Source: Microvirga arsenatis
GTDB taxonomy: Bacteria; Pseudomonadota; Alphaproteobacteria; Rhizobiales; Beijerinckiaceae
Assembly (NCBI RefSeq): GCF_009910705.1
Contig: NZ_JAAAXJ010000003.1
Location: 310,001-374,000, forward strand
Reading direction: 5' to 3'
DNA length: 64,000 nt
Positions 43,401 through 52,376 of this stretch are shown one piece after another (position 1 is the stretch's first letter; each line of letters starts with the position of its first letter). The position numbers and the translations under genes are program-made. Below the pieces are notes generated by a model. That model had not been told where the DNA came from. It did no database searches and worked only from the letters and a program-made list of their open reading frames with translations.

Positions 43401-43829
43401 ACGCCGGAGATCAACATCGGCCTCGTCGGCAGGATCCCGGAGGAGTATGTCAGCGAGCCGGAGGTCCGGATCAACCTTTATGCCCGCCTTGCGCGGATCG
43501 ACTCGTCGGAAACCGCCGACGACCTCGAGTCGGAAATCGAGGACCGCCTCGGTCCCATGCCCGACGAGGTGCAAAATCTCGTGAGGCTCGCTGGCCTGAA
43601 GCATCGATGCCTGCGCCTGAGGATCGCGCGCATCGATGCCGGTCCGCAAGCCATAGCCCTGAGCTTCCGGCCTGGTGCGGCGGAGGATCTGCCCCTACAA
43701 GCCATGATCGAGGAAGCGCAGGGCAATCTCCGATGGAGCGGCGAGAGGCTTATCCATGACGCCTCCGATGATGATCCCGATGAGCGCTACCGGCTCATCC
43801 TCGGGTTGCTGGATCGCCTGGAGCGGTGA
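40497..43829 (+). CDS. Mfd-family transcription-repair coupling factor / DNA translocase
   Basis: This 1110-residue protein has the full Mfd layout: a UvrB-like N-terminal domain (LPPWDCLPYDRVSPSREAMG; RGQVVDLYP), the RNA-polymerase interaction domain near residue 455 (IGDAVIHTEHGIGSLDG), and the RecG-like helicase motor with Walker A GDVGFGKTE, DEEQ Walker B, LTATPIPRTL and QLRGRVGRG. The C-terminal regulatory domain contains PEVRINLYARLARI. Mfd removes stalled RNA polymerase and recruits UvrA. Sequence details diverge from the usual rhizobial Mfd as I remember it (shorter, with a different N-terminal start), so it may be a second, specialised copy; this needs the whole genome. The ATG at 40497 has no clear ribosome site. 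Confidence 0.85.
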   Translation: MQVTPAPPQDIRRIDLSLPPSIGLHAVRLLEQIAAAGSGSFIYVAEGERRAGQLALALKSLAPDLELHLLPPWDCLPYDRVSPSREAMGQRLSVLRHMLRAQKGPRLLVTSAAAILQRVPPRDIVEASAYCLRTGEAFSPESIQLFLSRTGYILDERVDEPGEAAIRGQVVDLYPASGATPCRVEHDGQTILAIRTYDPVSQRTESNVDSLLLEPASEVIVPNSGDPDASFDRFDGMEHRLPDYYSHLDTVFDYWPDAAMVVEAGAEGRRQLILEQVGEAYEARRSARPDGAAPGSGVAPERLFVQDSEWTRLLSQRRLVLIHRAEQADAAQMTVPRFATTSNPTRALTEFLRTQQEAGRKIVLSAATRGDLNRLRRRVQRLQASVAAVERWSDVVHGRENGWFALVSNLKDGFVDERGEIAVITAASVLGSRAETGLEQENGSGTSPLHDIAFQIGDAVIHTEHGIGSLDGIETITAGAAGTGDAIRLGYAGNTTLMVPAMEMDRVWRYGAMSSSISLDRLKSDAWTARRERIEAEIRDTAERLKHLVEARRSKRLQPLVPPSGAYERFVARFPYSETPDQQRAIEDVLDDLASGHPMDRLVCGDVGFGKTEVALRAAAAAALAGKQVAVIAPTTVLVRQHVRSFQRRFAGLEIEVAHLSRLVSPAEARAVKKGLRDGSIRIVIGTHALAAKGVAFKDLGLVIIDEEQKFGAAHKAKLQNMASEGHVLTLTATPIPRTLQAALVGLQDLSVIATPPARRQPIRTFLMPFDPVSVREALMRERRRRGQSFVVCSRVEDIEPMRARLAQLVPELDILIAHGQMLPAEADEAMVRFADGEGDVLLATNIIESGLDVPRANTMLVWRADRFGLSQLHQLRGRVGRGRVRGAAYLLTEPGEALSQATEKRLRTLETLDRLGAGFAISARDLDQRGAGTLLGEEQSGHVKLIGADLYQHMLRRALRGEAEPDWTPEINIGLVGRIPEEYVSEPEVRINLYARLARIDSSETADDLESEIEDRLGPMPDEVQNLVRLAGLKHRCLRLRIARIDAGPQAIALSFRPGAAEDLPLQAMIEEAQGNLRWSGERLIHDASDDDPDERYRLILGLLDRLER

Positions 43830-43895
43830 CCCGATGTGAACCGATCCGAATGAAAAGGACTTATCCCAGAAAGCCATTCTGATCATGAGGAGCCA

Positions 43896-44123
43896 ATGAC
43901 GTCCGAGGAGATCCAGGAACTGATCGCTGCGCGCGAGAGCCTTGTGAAGCGGCGCCGGGAAATGGCGCGCCAGATTTCCGAGGCGCCGCTTCCCTCCGTC
44001 GAGATGGCGGAGGAGCTCACAAAGATCCTTGTGGCCGTCGAGGCCCTGGATCGCGCCCTTAACGAGGCAGGCCACCCCTACATGAGCCAGGGCGTGGCCG
44101 AGCAGCTTCGCGCGGATGTCTGA
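43896..44123 (+). CDS. Small helical hypothetical protein
   Basis: This 75-residue product is predicted to be nearly all helix (EEIQELIAARESLVKRRREM; VEMAEELTKILVAVEALDRAL) and may form a coiled coil. GAGGAG lies six bases before the ATG, supporting a real gene. The family is not recognised. It follows the Mfd-like gene by 66 bases. Confidence 0.6.
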   Translation: MTSEEIQELIAARESLVKRRREMARQISEAPLPSVEMAEELTKILVAVEALDRALNEAGHPYMSQGVAEQLRADV

Positions 44124-44128
44124 GACTC

Positions 44129-44686
44129 TCAGAACCTGATGCGCCCGATCAGGTCGAATCCAGCTCCAGGCCTCGGCCTCAGCACGAGCGCCTCGCCTTC
44201 GCTCGGGAAGACACCGGTCAAGGCTGTGATGTTGACCTGATGGGTAACCAGCACGAGCACGCCGCGCGAGCGCCATTCCTGAACGGTCTGGCGCAGGGCC
44301 TGCGTCTGGCTCTCCTCCCGCTCGCGTCCTCCGAAGAAGGAGTCGAGCGGCGGGAAAGGCTCGGTGACGGCGCCAAATGCCAAGCGGGCGGTATCGAGGG
44401 CCCGGCACCAGCGGCTGGAGAGCACGCGCTCCACCGGGATCCCGCGCGTTCTGAACTGCTCGCCGATGGTCTGCGCCTGCTGCCGGCCCTCGGCCGAGAG
44501 GTTGCGCTGGGTCGCGCAATCATCAAGCCGGAACCCGGCCGGGTCGCCAGTTCCCGGAGCGCGGGCATGCCGCAGGATTGCGACGGTTCCTCCCTGCCGC
44601 AGAGCCTGCCACGCTTCATCGGACGCCTGGGCCGGCAGCATCCAGCTCAAGAGCATCAGGCTCAGAAGAGCGGGCAAAGGGGCCAT
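44129..44686 (-). CDS. Secreted histidine phosphatase-family protein
   Basis: This 185-residue protein has a signal peptide at about 1-21 (ending AQAS). The phosphatase motif LRHARAPG (catalytic His, Arg) lies near residue 38, SSRWCRALDTA is the second Arg motif and VTHQVNITALTG holds the second His. Members include SixA-type and periplasmic phosphomonoesterases. The 44-residue RHG core with GTGDP matches a group annotated simply as 'histidine phosphatase family'. The substrate is unknown. It converges with the small helical gene, 5 bases apart. Confidence 0.85.
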   Translation of the reverse strand: MAPLPALLSLMLLSWMLPAQASDEAWQALRQGGTVAILRHARAPGTGDPAGFRLDDCATQRNLSAEGRQQAQTIGEQFRTRGIPVERVLSSRWCRALDTARLAFGAVTEPFPPLDSFFGGREREESQTQALRQTVQEWRSRGVLVLVTHQVNITALTGVFPSEGEALVLRPRPGAGFDLIGRIRF

Positions 44687-44748
44687 CCTGAACTCCCCGG
44701 TTTCACGTCGCGCTTGATGTCCAAGCCGACAGCGTCAGTCTGAGGGGC

Positions 44749-45570
44749 TCACGCTCCCTCGGTAAGCTCCACAAGGATGTCCACCAGCGGGTCCGCTGGG
44801 TTTGCAAGTCCGGCGATGACATTGAAATGGTGAGCTTCCGGAACCTCGTGATAGCGCGTCGTGACGCCAGCCCGGCCCCAGGTGTCGACGATGGCGCGGG
44901 ACTGGCGCAGGAACTCGCCGCTTTCGGCCCCCCCGACGACGGCAACAAGCTTTCCGCTGCCCGGGGGCGTCCATTCGAGCGGGCTGAGACGATGCGCCTC
45001 CTCGAGCGTGAGGCCGAGGGCTTTGTTGATCGACGTTTCGACGAGCGGCGGAAGATCGAACAGGCCGGAGATTGGCATGGCTGCCCGAACGGGGCGAAGA
45101 GATGGTGAGGTACGGGCCATGAGGCAGGCCGCGAGGTGGCCGCCTGCCGAGTGTCCCGTCGCAACGATCGGCCGGTCCATGCGCCGCATGATGAAATCCG
45201 CTGCGGCTTCGATCTCGGCGATGATACCGGCAAGATTGGCAGCGGGGGCGAGCGAGTAGCTTGGTACGGCTACTGTCAGACCCCGCATGTTGGCACCACG
45301 AGCCACATGACTGACAGATGTTCTATCACGTGATTGCCAGTATCCTCCATGAATGAACAAAACGACAGGGCCGCCGCTGTCGCCATTCTCTGGATAGAAA
45401 AGATCAACTTGGTTACGCTCACCTGCTCCGTAGCTGAGGCTGAGTTCGCAGCGTGCTGTTGCACGATAGGCAGCGGCGTCCTGCTCCCAACCATCGAGAT
45501 GGATCAAGTGATCCGGCACTCGTGCCCGATTGTTGTACTCGGCCTCATAGTCGAGTCTTCCGGATGCCAT
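44749..45570 (-). CDS. Alpha/beta hydrolase, arylformamidase-like
   Basis: This 273-residue hydrolase has the oxyanion motif HGGYW (near residue 74) typical of kynurenine formamidases and related carboxylesterases, the nucleophile elbow GHSAGG, and a late His in EAHHFN. The N-terminal YNNRARVPDH stretch also resembles that family. It lies ten bases after livF of the importer operon, so it is probably the last gene of that transcript. Next to an anthranilate-type degradation operon there are two plausible roles: releasing anthranilate from an N-formyl or other amide/ester precursor, or opening a lactone or ring intermediate. A GAGG site lies eight bases before the ATG. Confidence 0.82.
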   Translation of the reverse strand: MASGRLDYEAEYNNRARVPDHLIHLDGWEQDAAAYRATARCELSLSYGAGERNQVDLFYPENGDSGGPVVLFIHGGYWQSRDRTSVSHVARGANMRGLTVAVPSYSLAPAANLAGIIAEIEAAADFIMRRMDRPIVATGHSAGGHLAACLMARTSPSLRPVRAAMPISGLFDLPPLVETSINKALGLTLEEAHRLSPLEWTPPGSGKLVAVVGGAESGEFLRQSRAIVDTWGRAGVTTRYHEVPEAHHFNVIAGLANPADPLVDILVELTEGA

Positions 45571-45580
45571 GGCACTATCC

Positions 45581-46278
<698 letters not shown>

Positions 46279-46279
<1 letters not shown>

Positions 46280-47034
46280 CAGACCATCTCCTCCTCGCCG
46301 AGATAGGCCGCGCGGACCTCTGGATTGGCCCTGACCCGTTCCGGCGTGTCGGTCGCGATCAGGCGCCCGTAGACGAGCACCGAAACCCGATCCGCCAGGG
46401 AAAAGACCGCCTCCATGTCATGCTCGATCAGCACGATGGTGAGCCTTCCTTTCAGGCGTCGCAGGGTTTCGACGACGCGCTGGGATTCGTCGTGGCCGGT
46501 TCCGGCCAGGGGCTCGTCGAGAAGGAGCAGCTTCGGCTCTGTCGCAAGGCCGATGGCAAGTTCGAGCTGGCGCTTCTCGCCATGGGAGAGAAGCCCCGCC
46601 GGGATGTGAGCGCGTGCGCTCAGGCCCACATGGGTGAGGCAATCCATGGCAGGTTCGTTCAGGGCGCGCTCCTGCGCGGCGTTGCCGAAGAAACGGAAGC
46701 TGGAGCCGGAGCGCGCCTGGATGGCGAGGCTCACGTTCTCAAGCGCGGAGAAGCCGGGAAGGATCGAAGTGATCTGGAATGAGCGTGCAAGACCCTTCGC
46801 GACCCGCTGAGGCATGGAAAGCTGCGTGATGTCCTCGCCGGCAAACAGGATCTTGCCCGAGTTGGACGGCAGCATGCCGGAGATCTGGTGGATCAGCGTC
46901 GTCTTGCCGGCACCGTTGGGGCCAATGACCGCATGCAATTCGCCGGAATTGACGGCAAGGCTCACGTCGTCGGTGACGACAAGCGCACCATAGTTCTTCC
47001 GCAGATTGCGAAGTTCGAGCATCGGCTCAGCCAT
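46279..47034 (-). CDS. livG: Branched-chain amino acid-type ABC transporter ATPase (LivG), system 1
   Basis: This 251-residue ABC ATPase has Walker A GPNGAGKTTLI, the Q-loop at ITQLSM..., LSHGEKRQLELA as signature (the LSHGE form typical of LivG), Walker B LLLLDEPLAGTG and switch LIEHDMEAV. The C-terminal extension ends AAYLGEEEMV, a LivG hallmark. It overlaps livM by eight bases and livF by one, so the four genes are closely coupled. Confidence 0.9.
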
Positions 47035-48064
47035 GGCGGGGCCTCCGCAGCAATCCCATGATGCCGCCCCGAACGAACAGCACGATCAGGATGAGCAGGG
47101 GGCCGAACACCATCTTCCAGTTCTCGGCAAGATGCGACCGCGTCTCCTCGGCGAGGAAGAAGCTCGTCATGTGCAGGATCTCGGGCAGGAACTCTTCGAG
47201 CAGCAGGAAGGCGGCCGCTCCGATGATGGCGCCGTGGAGAGAGCCCAGCCCGCCGAGCACCACCATGAAGATCAGCTCGCCAGAGCGCTGCCAGGTCATG
47301 AAGGCCGGGCTCACGAACTCGGCCTGGTTGGCCAGGAGGCACCCGGCCAGCCCCGCCATCATGCCGCTGATCACATAGGCGGTGAGCTGATAGCGGAAGG
47401 GCTCGAAGCCGATGGCTTCCATGCGAAGCGCATTCTCGCGCGTGCCCCGCAGGACACGTCCGAAGCGGGATACCACCAAGGACCGGGAGAAGGCATAGAC
47501 CCCGAAGAGGCAGAGCAGGCAGAATCCGTAGAGGGCGAAGTCGTTTTCCAGAGCCGTGGAGCCTGCGAGGAGGCTCCTCGAGGCCAGGGTCATGCCGTCA
47601 TCGCCGCCATAGGCTGCAAGCGACGTGGCCAGGAAGTAGAGCATCTGCCCGAACGCGAGCGTGATCATGATGAAGTACACGCCCTTCGTCCTCAAGGATA
47701 TGGCCCCCGTAACGAGGGCGAAGAGGGCGGAGGCGGCGAGCGCGACGGGCACCTGGATCAGCGCCTCCTCGATGCCGTGGCTCGCCAGGATGCCAACTGC
47801 ATAGCCGCCGAGGCCGAAGAACGCGGCGTGGCCGAAGCTGACGAGAGCGCCGTAGCCGAGGATGAGATCCAGCGACATGGCGGCGATCCCGAAGATCATG
47901 ACCCGGGTCAGGAGGGAGAGCACATAGCCCTCCGCGCCGGAGAGCATCGCGAGCAGAGGCGCGGCCGCAAAGGCGGCGAAGAGGACAATGGGAACGATCT
48001 CGAGACGTCTGCCGAGGGACAGGGCGGGTGCGGAGGAGGTTTCAACCAGTTCGGTCACGGTCAC
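47027..48064 (-). CDS. livM: Branched-chain amino acid-type ABC permease (LivM), system 1
   Basis: This 345-residue inner-membrane permease has about nine or ten helices. LivM motifs include DLILGYGALVSFGHAAFFGLGGY, RTKGVYFIMITLAFGQMLYF, RENALRMEAIGF and VVLGGLGSLHGAIIGA. A GTG start at 48064 is used; a second GTG at 48058 has AGGG seven bases upstream and may be the true start. It lies three bases after livH. Confidence 0.9.
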   Translation of the reverse strand: MTVTELVETSSAPALSLGRRLEIVPIVLFAAFAAAPLLAMLSGAEGYVLSLLTRVMIFGIAAMSLDLILGYGALVSFGHAAFFGLGGYAVGILASHGIEEALIQVPVALAASALFALVTGAISLRTKGVYFIMITLAFGQMLYFLATSLAAYGGDDGMTLASRSLLAGSTALENDFALYGFCLLCLFGVYAFSRSLVVSRFGRVLRGTRENALRMEAIGFEPFRYQLTAYVISGMMAGLAGCLLANQAEFVSPAFMTWQRSGELIFMVVLGGLGSLHGAIIGAAAFLLLEEFLPEILHMTSFFLAEETRSHLAENWKMVFGPLLILIVLFVRGGIMGLLRRPRHG

Positions 48065-48067
48065 GCC

Positions 48068-48994
48068 CTAACGTTTCACGGGAAACAATCCGGAGGGGCG
48101 GAAGAACAGCACCGCGGCCATGAAGATGTAGATCAGCATGGGGGCGACGGCGCGGCCCGTCTGGCTCGCGGCGGCAGGGTCGAGAACGAGGCGCAGGAGG
48201 TTGGGCGCGAAGGTTCGCCCGACCGTATCCACCAGCCCGATCAGAAGGGCGGCAAGGAAGGCGCCGCGAATGGAGCCGATCCCGCCGATCACGATGACCA
48301 CGAAGGCGAGGATCAGGATGTTGTCGCCCATTCCGGGCTCGACGGACAGGATCGGCGCCACCATGGCGCCGGCAAAGCCCGCGAGCATGGCGCCGAAGCC
48401 GAACACCACCATGAACAATCTCTGGATGTTGACTCCCAGCGCCGAGACCATCGGGGCGTTGCTGGCTCCCGCCCGCACCAGCATGCCGACCCGGGTGTGG
48501 TTGACGAGGACGTAGAGGACGGCAGCGACCGCAAGGCCTGCTGCGATGATGGCGAGGCGGTAGACCGGGTAGAGCAGGCCGCTGGCGATCTCGACCGAGC
48601 CCGCGAGCAGTTCGGGAACGGGAACGCTCAACGGAGCCGCGCCCCAGACGAACTTCACGCCCTGGTTCAGGAAAAGGATGACGCCGAAGGTGGCGAGCAC
48701 TTGATCGAGATGATCCCGGTCATAGAGGTGCCGGAAGATCAGCGCCTCCAGGAGAAGCCCGAAGGCGAGAGCTGTCGGAAGCGCCAGCAGAAGGGCCCAG
48801 CCGAAGCTTCCCGTCCAGGCGCTGAACGCCGCGACGAGATAGGCTCCCACCATGTACTGCACGCCATGGGCCAGATTGATGAAATCCATGACCCCGAACA
48901 CCAGGGTCAGGCCGGCGGCGATGAGGAAAAGGATAAGGCCGAACTGAAGGCCGTTCAGAACCTGGACGAAGAGAAGGGTCGCTGTCATCGGCAC
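48068..48994 (-). CDS. livH: Branched-chain amino acid-type ABC permease (LivH), system 1
   Basis: This 308-residue permease has about eight helices. LivH motifs are GLTLVFGVMDFINLAHG near the N-terminus, RVGMLVRAGASNAPM and VVIVIGGIGSIRGAFLAALLIG. The frame begins at GTG 48994; the ATG at 48988 is equally possible, and neither has a clear ribosome site. A 126-base gap without a gene separates it from the binding-protein gene upstream. Confidence 0.9.
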   Translation of the reverse strand: MPMTATLLFVQVLNGLQFGLILFLIAAGLTLVFGVMDFINLAHGVQYMVGAYLVAAFSAWTGSFGWALLLALPTALAFGLLLEALIFRHLYDRDHLDQVLATFGVILFLNQGVKFVWGAAPLSVPVPELLAGSVEIASGLLYPVYRLAIIAAGLAVAAVLYVLVNHTRVGMLVRAGASNAPMVSALGVNIQRLFMVVFGFGAMLAGFAGAMVAPILSVEPGMGDNILILAFVVIVIGGIGSIRGAFLAALLIGLVDTVGRTFAPNLLRLVLDPAAASQTGRAVAPMLIYIFMAAVLFFRPSGLFPVKR

Positions 48995-49120
48995 GTCACT
49001 GGCGGCTGGCTTCGATCATTCGGCCCTGCGCGGACGCCTCTGTTCGAGGAGCGTCGCGGCAAGGGAGAGCAGGCCTGCCCGGACAAGGCGATCCGAGCAG
49101 GCCGGCCCGTGGAACGCGCC

Positions 49121-50299
49121 TCAGTTCGTCGGCGTGCATTCCTTGGCGTAGGCGTCCGTGTAGTCGTCGAAGACCTTTTCGACGATTTCGGTCTGAAGCT
49201 TGCCGTCCGGGCGCTTGGCCGCCTTCACGAGGTAGAAGTCCTGAACCGGAAAGCCGTTGGCGCCGAACTTGAAGTCGCCCCGCAGGGATTTGAACTGCGC
49301 CTTCTGAATGGCCGCACGCACGGCGTCCTTGTCATCGGTCTTGCCGCCGGTGGCCTTCAGGGCCGCATCGATCAGAAGAGCCGCGTCGTAGGAGTGCATC
49401 GCATAGGATGCCGGCACCGCGTTGTAGGCGGCCTCATACGCAGAGACGAACTTCTTGTTCTCCGGGGTGTCCAGGTTCGGAGCCCAGTTCGACCCGCTGA
49501 GCATGCCGATGGCGGCATCCTGCTGGGCCGGCAGGTTCGTCTCGTCCACCGTGAAGGCGGAGAGGAAGGGAATACGGTCGGCAAGTCCCGCGGCGCGGTA
49601 CTGCTTGACGAGGTTCACGCCCATTCCGCCCGGCATGAAGGTGAAGATCGCATCGGGCTGCATGGAGGCGATCTTCGCAAGCTCCGACTGGAAGTCGAGA
49701 GTATTGAGCGGAACGTAGGATTCCTCCACGATCTCGCCCTTGTAGTGACGCTTGAAGCCCGCGAGCGCATCCTTGCCGGCCTGGTAGTTCGGGGCCAGCA
49801 GATATACCTTCTTGTAACCCCGGTTCTGAGCCACCTTGCCGAGGACCTCATGGTTCTGGTCGTTCTGGTAGGAGGTAGCGAAGAAGTAGGGGCTGCAGCT
49901 CTTGCCGGCGAGATTCGAGGGGCCGGCATTCACGCTGATATAGAAGGTCTTGCTGTCGACGATCGGCTTATGGGTGGCGACCGCCACGTTGGAGAAGATC
50001 GGGCCGACGACGAAATCCACCTTGTCGCGCTCGATGAGACCCTTGACCTTGGTCACGGCCACATCGGGCTTGAGCTCGTCGTCGACGACGATGACCTCGA
50101 CGTCCCGTCCTCCCAGCTTGCCGCCGAGATCCTTCACCGCGAGCTGGAAGCCGTCGCGGGCGTGCTGGCCGAGCACCGCCGAGGGGCCGGAGAGGGTGAG
50201 GAGCAGGCCGACCTTCAGCTTCTCCTGCGCCATGGCCGGCAGACCGGCCAGGGACACGGCCGCTGCAAGGCCAAGGGTTTTGATCGTCACGTTCATCAT
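49121..50299 (-). CDS. ABC transporter substrate-binding protein (LivJ/HAAT family), system 1
   Basis: This is a 392-residue periplasmic protein. Residues 1-25 are a signal peptide (MMNVTIKTL then an Ala/Leu core ending AMAQ). The mature part matches the type I periplasmic-binding fold: KVGLLLTLSGPSAVLGQHARDG, VVDDELKPD, VDFVVGPIFSNV, and MHSYDAALLIDAALKATGG near the end. It is the first gene of the leftward importer operon, facing the aromatic-acid operon. It looks more like the amide/aromatic-acid-binding branch (urea, benzoate, anthranilate) than leucine-binding LivJ, but this is an impression. GGGAGA precedes the first of two adjacent ATG codons. Confidence 0.87.
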   Translation of the reverse strand: MMNVTIKTLGLAAAVSLAGLPAMAQEKLKVGLLLTLSGPSAVLGQHARDGFQLAVKDLGGKLGGRDVEVIVVDDELKPDVAVTKVKGLIERDKVDFVVGPIFSNVAVATHKPIVDSKTFYISVNAGPSNLAGKSCSPYFFATSYQNDQNHEVLGKVAQNRGYKKVYLLAPNYQAGKDALAGFKRHYKGEIVEESYVPLNTLDFQSELAKIASMQPDAIFTFMPGGMGVNLVKQYRAAGLADRIPFLSAFTVDETNLPAQQDAAIGMLSGSNWAPNLDTPENKKFVSAYEAAYNAVPASYAMHSYDAALLIDAALKATGGKTDDKDAVRAAIQKAQFKSLRGDFKFGANGFPVQDFYLVKAAKRPDGKLQTEIVEKVFDDYTDAYAKECTPTN

Positions 50300-50664
50300 G
50301 GTCTCCCGAGTGGCTGTTCCCTGCGCACGTTTCTCGTGCTGCATGATTGTTCCCGGCGGGACGTGAGGCGCCTCGACGGAAGGGGCGGCGCTAATCTGCC
50401 GCAAAACGATCCTGCCGAACACTCCCTTTGTTGGAGCCGTTCCACGGGCATCCCCAAACTTTGGGATTGCCAAGTATTGTTTTAAGTTTAAAATAATTTG
50501 GGAGTTCTTCAAGCGGATTGTTTCGCAGAGGAAAGCCGGCGGGATGACAGGTGCGTGAGCGGCAGGCGGGGTGGATGCGCGATCGCGGCATTCCCCGACC
50601 CTGGAGAAAGACGGCTCACGCGACGCTGCTCTCCTGCTCCACAACCGGTTGGGAGGAACGGACC
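50300..50664. promoter_or_regulatory. Divergent control region with two palindromes, candidate MarR operator
   Basis: This 365-base gap holds no gene. It contains CCCAAACTTTGGG (50453-50465, perfect 6-bp arms). It also contains a 22-base inverted repeat at 50476-50497 whose core, TTTTAA-GT-TTAAAA, is perfect and whose 10-base arms differ at one position. Its A/T-rich form is typical of MarR-family operators, and a MarR gene lies in the rightward operon. The two palindromes are ten bases apart. Confidence 0.6.
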
Positions 50665-52314
50665 ATGGCGCACACGGCTCATGTGGATACCTTCGCAAGG
50701 AATAACCTTCCGCCGCAGGATCAGTGGCCGGCCTTCGTCTTCAACCGCCCCGAGCTGCAGTATCCGGAGCGGCTCAACTGCGCCGTGGCGTTCCTCGACC
50801 GGTGGGTCGAGGAGGGCAGGGGCGACGAGCTCTGCCTCATCAGCCCTGCCGAGACGCTCACCTACCGCGAGCTCCAGGAGCGGGTGAACCGGATCTGCAA
50901 CGTGCTCGTTCAACGGCTCGGCTTCGTTCCCGGCAACCGGGTTCTCCTGCGCTCCGCCAACAACCCGATGATGGTTGCAGCCTACCTCGCCGTGCTGAAG
51001 GCCGGCGGCGTCGTTGTCGCCACCATGCCCCTGCTGCGGGCCCGGGAAATCGCCTATCCGCTCAACAAGGCGAAGATCGGCATTGCGCTCTGCGACCACC
51101 GCCTCGCGGAGGAGATGGAGCGGGCAAAGGCCATGGCTCCGGATCTGAAGCACGTGGTGTACTGGGGCGCCGGAAGGCATGACAGCCTCGAGACCCTGAT
51201 GGCGGAGGCCTCCCCCGACTTCCGTGCCGTGGACACGGCAGCCGACGATGTCTGCCTGATCGGCTTCACCTCGGGTACGACGGGCGAGCCGAAAGGCACC
51301 ATGCACTTCCACCGCGACATGCTCGCGATCTGCGACGCTTACTCCCGCAACGTGCTCCGGCCCGAGCCCAGCGACCGCTTCATCGGCTCGCCTCCGCTCG
51401 CCTTTACCTTCGGGCTCGGCGGCATCGTACTCTTCCCGATGAGGGTCGGTGCCTCGACCGTGCTGCTGGAGAAGGCGGGTCCGGACGACCTGCTGCCGGC
51501 CATCATGCAGTACAAGGCCACGATCTGCTTCACGGCCCCGACCGCCTACCGGGCGATGCTGTCGAAGCTGGACGGCTACGATATCTCATCCTTGCGCAAG
51601 TGCGTCTCGGCGGGCGAACCCCTGCCGAAGGGCACTTTCGAGGCCTGGCGCAGCGCCACGAACATCCGTCTGATGGATGGGATCGGCGCCACCGAAATGC
51701 TGCACATTTTCATCGCCGCGAGGGAGGAGGAGATCCGCCCCGGCGCCACCGGCAAGCCGGTCCCCGGCTATGAGGCGAAGGTGATCGACGAGGAAGGACG
51801 CGATCTGCCGCCCGGCAGCATCGGCCGCCTCGCCGTGCGCGGGCCGACCGGATGCCGCTATCTCGCCGACGAGCGCCAGCGCAAATACGTGCAGGACGGC
51901 TGGAACGTCACGGGCGATACCTACCTCATGGATGAGGACGGATACTTCTGGTACCAGGCCCGCTCCGACGACATGATCATCTCCGCGGGCTACAACATCG
52001 CCGGCCCCGAGGTGGAGGCGGCGCTCCTTACCCACCCGGCGGTGGCGGAATGCGGCGTTGTGGGCGTGCCCGACGAGGATCGTGGCGCGGTGGTGAAGGC
52101 CTACGTGGTCCTGCACCGGGACCAGAACCCGAGTGCGGAGTTGACCAAGGCGCTGCAGGATCACGTGAAGGCGGAGATCGCGCCTTACAAGTATCCGCGC
52201 ATCATCGAGTATGTGGATTCCCTGCCGCGGACGCAGACCGGGAAGCTGCAGCGTTTCGAGCTCCGGCGCATGGCTCAAGCCGAGGTGCGGCCGAGGGAAG
52301 CCTTGAGCGCCTAG
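50665..52314 (+). CDS. Aryl-CoA ligase, benzoate/2-aminobenzoate-CoA ligase family
   Basis: This 549-residue ANL-superfamily enzyme activates an aromatic carboxylic acid with ATP and CoA. Motifs are [20 protein letters not shown] (A3 loop), [12 protein letters not shown] (A5), the A7 segment [22 protein letters not shown] and the C-terminal catalytic Lys in [11 protein letters not shown]. The MHFHRD signature is shared with 2-aminobenzoate-CoA ligases. GGGAGGAA lies upstream of the ATG at 50665. It opens the rightward operon and is followed after 62 bases by the hydroxylase/reductase. Benzoate or salicylate as substrate cannot be excluded. Confidence 0.87.
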   Translation: MAHTAHVDTFARNNLPPQDQWPAFVFNRPELQYPERLNCAVAFLDRWVEEGRGDELCLISPAETLTYRELQERVNRICNVLVQRLGFVPGNRVLLRSANNPMMVAAYLAVLKAGGVVVATMPLLRAREIAYPLNKAKIGIALCDHRLAEEMERAKAMAPDLKHVVYWGAGRHDSLETLMAEASPDFRAVDTAADDVCLIGFTSGTTGEPKGTMHFHRDMLAICDAYSRNVLRPEPSDRFIGSPPLAFTFGLGGIVLFPMRVGASTVLLEKAGPDDLLPAIMQYKATICFTAPTAYRAMLSKLDGYDISSLRKCVSAGEPLPKGTFEAWRSATNIRLMDGIGATEMLHIFIAAREEEIRPGATGKPVPGYEAKVIDEEGRDLPPGSIGRLAVRGPTGCRYLADERQRKYVQDGWNVTGDTYLMDEDGYFWYQARSDDMIISAGYNIAGPEVEAALLTHPAVAECGVVGVPDEDRGAVVKAYVVLHRDQNPSAELTKALQDHVKAEIAPYKYPRIIEYVDSLPRTQTGKLQRFELRRMAQAEVRPREALSA

Positions 52315-52376
52315 GCTGCGCAGGAATGAAAAGTGCTGCGAATGAAGGCGATGCGGTTGGATCGGGTAGGGAAATC

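Noticed and set aside
50418..50443. GGAAC-N17-TGTT on the minus strand before the first binding-protein gene as an EcfG promoter
   Set aside because: The -10 element deviates, and the operon is more likely controlled by the MarR protein through nearby palindromes.
47006..50485. A very long open frame on the plus strand opposite the first Liv operon
   Set aside because: It is the antisense mirror of five well-supported genes in high-GC DNA. Its composition is rich in Glu, Gln, His and Gly, it matches no family, and it has no ribosome site.
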